From NCBI GenBank assembly GCA_030704615.1, contig CM060731.1, positions 21,204,001 through 21,268,000 of the forward strand: a stretch of DNA of 64,000 bases, read 5' to 3'. Made by a program: the position numbers and the translations under genes. The notes beneath the pieces are model-generated. The model was not told where the DNA came from and ran no database searches. It was given only the letters and a program-made list of their open reading frames with translations. Shown here one piece after another: positions 60,779-64,000 of this stretch (its first letter is position 1; every line of letters starts with the position of its first letter). This DNA is from Takakia lepidozioides. Lineage: Eukaryota; Streptophyta; Takakiopsida; Takakiales; Takakiaceae.

Positions 60779-61960
60779 ATGGAATCCTTGACTGCTAGAG
60801 GGAAATTCGAACGGCCTCGGACGGAAAATCGGCGCCGTTTTTCCATCTTGGGAGGTTTTTATATCGTCCAGTTTTGGGCCTCACCACTCGACCGGACTTC
60901 CTTTGAGGGGGCCCGGATGGAAATTCGACGGCGAATTTCCATCCGGGGGATGGTCTCTGCCGAACAGGTGCCGGTCTCTCCGCCCGAGGCAACTTCGTCC
61001 GGGCGTCCTCTGTTGGATATTCGGTGCCGAATTTCCGTCCAGGGGTTGAAATGTGACAGCCAGGTGCCGGCCTCTCCCCCCTCCCCGACTGCATCCGAAC
61101 CGCCCCGCACGGAAATTCGGCGCCGTTATTCTATCCTGAGAGGTTTTTATATCGTCCAGTTTTGGGCCTCACCACCCGACCGGACTTCCTTTGAGGGTCC
61201 CAGATGGAAATTCGGCGCCGAATTTCCATCCGGGGGATGGTCTCTGTCGGACAGGTGCCGTCCTCTCCACCCGAGGCGACTTCGTCCGGGCGTCCCCTGT
61301 TGGATATTCGGTGCCGAATTTCCGTCCGGGGGTTGAAATGTGACGGCCTCTCCCCCCTCCCCGACTGCATCCGAACGGCCCCGGATGGACATTCGGCGCC
61401 GTTTTCCCATCTGGGGAGGTTTTTATGTCAGCCAGTTTTCGGCCTGCCCCCTCGACACGACTTCATTTGCGGGGGCCCGGATGGAAATTCGGCCCCGAAT
61501 CTCCATCCAAGGGATGCTCTCTGTGGAACACGCGTCGGCCTCTACGCCCGAGGCGACTTCATCCGGGCTTCCCCTGTTGGATATTCGGTGCCGAATTTCC
61601 GTCCGGGGTTGTAATGTGAGGGCCAGGTGGCGGCCTTTCCCCCGAGCCGACTACATCCGAACGGCCTCGGATGGAAATTCGGCGCTGTTTTTCCATCCGG
61701 GGAGGTTTTTATGTCGGCCAGTTTTCGGCCTGACCCCCCGACACGACTTCCTTTGGGGGGATCCGAATTGAAATTCGGCGCTGAATTTCCATCCGGGGGT
61801 TGTTCTCTGTCGGACAGGTTCCGGCCTCTCTGCCCGAGGCGACTTCATACGTGCGGCAACTGCTGGATATTCGGTGCCGAATTTTCATCCGGGGGTAGTA
61901 ATGTGACGGCACGGTGCCGGCTTCTCCCCTTCAGCCGACATCATCCGGACGGCCCCCCAC
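60779..61960. repeat. Divergent-promoter array 2: four ~285-bp units
   Basis: The phrase around CGACACGACTTCCTTTG/CGACCGGACTTCCTTTG recurs at about 60890, 61180, 61455 and 61742. Each unit contains GATGGAAATTCGGCGCC, GAATTTCCATCCGGGGG, a TTGGATATTCGGTGCCGAAT segment and GGTTTTTATGTCGGCCAGTT. The last unit ends about 230 bp before the transposase start codon. Frames across it are repeat artefacts. Confidence 0.92.
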
Positions 61961-62192
61961 TTTCTGATTGCATACCGTTGGCAGTTATTGCGCAAAGACC
62001 AGGGGCCGCATTCCTGAGACAAGGTTCATTAACACTTTGACTGTGGATTTTTGAGATAGTTGGCTCCCTGGATTTGGATCAGGCTTCGTCGCTCGGACAA
62101 ATCGGCACCGCATTCCTTCCCATCGCTGCATCCCCCTTCTACCAGGGAGCTTGCCCGCACGCCATCCTGGGAGTCTTTTGTGCACATCTCCC

Positions 62193-64000
62193 ATGGCGGA
62201 AAACCCGAGCGCTACAGTGTACTGCCCTCCTCATGAGCATAGAGCTTCATTTCCGTGCAGAGGGGACATATGCCGGGTGATGGAGAAATATCTGTGCGTT
62301 CGATACCACCTGAAACCGGGGTCGGTTTTTTTGGAGGAGGAAAGGAAGGACTCAAACGGCGTTGTTGTCGAGAGTATTGTTGTGTTCCACGATGATTTCG
62401 GCGATGGCAGCGAATGGCGAGTTCCACCATCGGACAGCGTCATATACAGGGCTGTTGGGGACTTCATTTGCCCGCCAAATGCACCTTCTATCCTGGCGCC
62501 TTCCACAAAACAATCCGCGAATCAGAGAGTGGCTACCTCAAAGAGAAAAGTCCGCAACGAAGTAAATCCAGATCCGAACCCATCCATGAAGACGAGGTCA
62601 CAGGAACGAGACCGATTGGACAGGCACAGCTCATCAACCATTTTGAGCTCAGGAGAAGGTTCCGAACTCCACATTTAAGTGTGCGCATTGCAAAGAACCA
62701 CCACACTGCATGTCTGTTTGTAATGCCAAGCAGTTCTATGTGTTGCACCGTTTCCCTGACCTCACCCGAGCTTGCATACACGTTGGTTCCCATTGTCATA
62801 AATTGGCGAGGGGGAACTCGCGGGAGGCTGCCCACGAGGCAGAGTAGTTCGTTCAGGAGGAGGTTAAGTTGAGACCGGGTGCCAAACCCAAACAGATACA
62901 GCTCCAAGCCGCCCATAAGATGGCATTGGTCAGAATTATGTCGGAAGACGGCTCCGATAGAGTTCCTCTCGATGAGAAGGAAATGGAGGCATTGCTGGAG
63001 TCGGTGTCCCACGTATGTTCACCGAATGTCCGAAACCACATTGTCTCATGCAAACAGAAAATAGGGCGTGGCTCGGATATGCACTCCATTCTGGAGGTGA
63101 AGCGACGATGTGGATATGACTACATTCATGGAAGTAGGTTTCCAGGACAAGAGACTGAGGCAGATCGTTGTTTCGTATTCAAAATGTCCACGTGTGGACC
63201 TGGCAGCGGCGTCGAACTGGTCGACAGGATGACGAGTGGGGACTTATCAAACAGTTGGGTCATGTTCGACCATATCAAGCGAATTACAAATCACCAGTGG
63301 GTGACAATGGGTGCACATGTCTACGACACCACTGCAGGATGCTAATGACAATTGCTATTTGTGAGATGAAAGGAGAGGACACACAATCGGAGATGCTTCT
63401 TTGGCAGGGAATAAACGAACAGATGGCCAAGGTGGGATTGCCCCCTCCCAATTTCCGTGGTTTCATGGCGGACAATGCACAAGCAAATTGGGCTGCCATC
63501 CAAAGGGTGTACGGGCAAGACCCCAATGTTCCCATGGAAGGCAAGGAGAGATCTTGTGGGTTCCATTTTCTGGAGAGCCTTTCGCAGTACACAACCAGGC
63601 TCGTGGCGCCAGATTTCAGAGAGGAGCACCGTTCCATGTGTCTTTCGTGGAAGCGCGCTCCCACCTTGGATGATGCAAAGACACAGTTTGTATGTATACG
63701 GGCTTGGTGGACATCGTCAGGTGCTGTAAGGAAATCAGACGAGGGAGCAATGGTCAGTTGGCTAGCATGGTGGCATTATCGTTTCCTCCAGTTCGGCGAC
63801 TATATGCGGGAGGTGAGTTGCACGAATTCGCGTCCCGTTGAATATTATTCTTGGCATTATTTGTAACTTGCTTGTAACCTCAACATGTGCTTGTGCAGGA
63901 AATGTGTCTCGACTCCGACACCGACATGCCCACGACAAATATGGCCGAATCAGTGCATTCTTCCTGGCGTGCCTCCTCTGCGGCGCATCTGGTAGACATC
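62193..64000 (+). pseudogene. SWIM/MULE-like DDE transposase, N-terminal and catalytic part, runs off right edge
   Basis: Starts MAENPSATVYCPPHEH (ATG 62193). A frame change near 62640 leads to a Cys/His module, FKCAHCKEPPHCMSVC then ACIHVGSHCHKLARG, with a TAG at about 62845. Then KMALVRIMSEDG, VPLDEKEMEALLESVSHVCS, RCGYDYIHGSRFPGQETEAD. A second frameshift near 63340 sits at the first probable catalytic Asp (VYDTTAG / RMLMTIAICEMKGEDTQSE). Next FRGFMADNAQANWAAIQRVY (second Asp), ERSCGFHFLESLSQYT (the C..H site of MULE-type transposases), RAWWTSSGAVRKS, WLAWWHYRFLQFG. Intron 63813-63898, then TNMAESVHSSW (probable catalytic Glu). The SWIM tail is expected beyond the edge; a related one is at 39117-39620. 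Divergent to the methyltransferase gene. Confidence 0.75.

Noticed and set aside
55385-61960. Arrays of regular direct repeats that could be mistaken for a CRISPR array
   Set aside because: Units differ in length, spacers are not unique, repeats have dyad symmetry and the setting is a plant nuclear genome with transposase genes.
59700-61960. Many open frames of 60-185 codons on both strands with MEIRRRISI-like peptides
   Set aside because: They follow the repeat period in several frames at once; they are products of repeat composition, not genes.

Overview
This is nuclear DNA of a land plant, most plausibly a seedless one (lycophyte, fern or bryophyte). The host genes are plant-specific types with introns of roughly 85-700 bp: a plastid-lipase (PLIP) gene, a plant annexin and three F-box/kelch genes. 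The mobile elements (PiggyBac, a Tf1/Sushi-like Ty3 element, a retroelement with a DNMT3-like domain, SWIM-type transposases) fit a seedless plant better than an angiosperm. The species is not determinable from the sequence alone.

Layout. 1-2213 (-): 5' half of a PLIP-type lipase gene running off the left edge. 2.2-7.6 kb: mostly gene-free, with a perfect 56-bp inverted repeat and an ankyrin (K+ channel-like) relic. 7.6-8.7 kb (+): frameshifted F-box gene. 9.0-10.2 kb: PPR relic and a degenerate tandem repeat. 11.1-16.5 kb (+): a decayed PiggyBac transposase gene split by a Ty3/gypsy element (11543-14667) whose right end is an inverted LTR fragment, with a 5-bp target duplication on both sides. 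20.2-23.1 kb (-): annexin. 26.2-28.9 kb (+) and 31.5-32.8 kb (-): two F-box/kelch genes, both apparently intact.

From 34.4 kb to the right edge the window is nested mobile DNA. It holds LTR fragments (34.4-36.2 kb), the end of a SWIM-transposase element (38.3-39.7 kb), a truncated chromovirus with its 3' LTR (39.8-43.9 kb, -), a PPR relic, a coiled-coil element coding region on the minus strand (45.3-49.3 kb), a retroelement polyprotein on the plus strand carrying a DNMT3-like cytosine-5 methyltransferase (50.1-52.8 kb), and then a large element from 52.8 kb past the right edge.

That last element is the most interesting part. It carries two divergent genes. Leftward (59387-52989) is an eight-exon gene for a protein of about 1,477 aa joining a ParB/sulfiredoxin-like DGNHR domain to a beta-class amino-methyltransferase fold (N6-adenine or N4-cytosine type). 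Rightward (62193 onward) is a SWIM/MULE-like DDE transposase with an N-terminal Cys/His module. Between them, and again inside one intron of the methyltransferase gene, lie arrays built on a perfect palindrome centred on GGCGCC. The same motif and the same CATGAGC-rich terminus occur in the separate element fragment at 38.3-39.7 kb. I infer one DNA-transposon family that encodes its own DNA methylase, sitting beside a retroelement that encodes a different (5mC) methylase. Both copies here carry frameshifts or stops, so these are probably decayed members of families that may have intact copies elsewhere.
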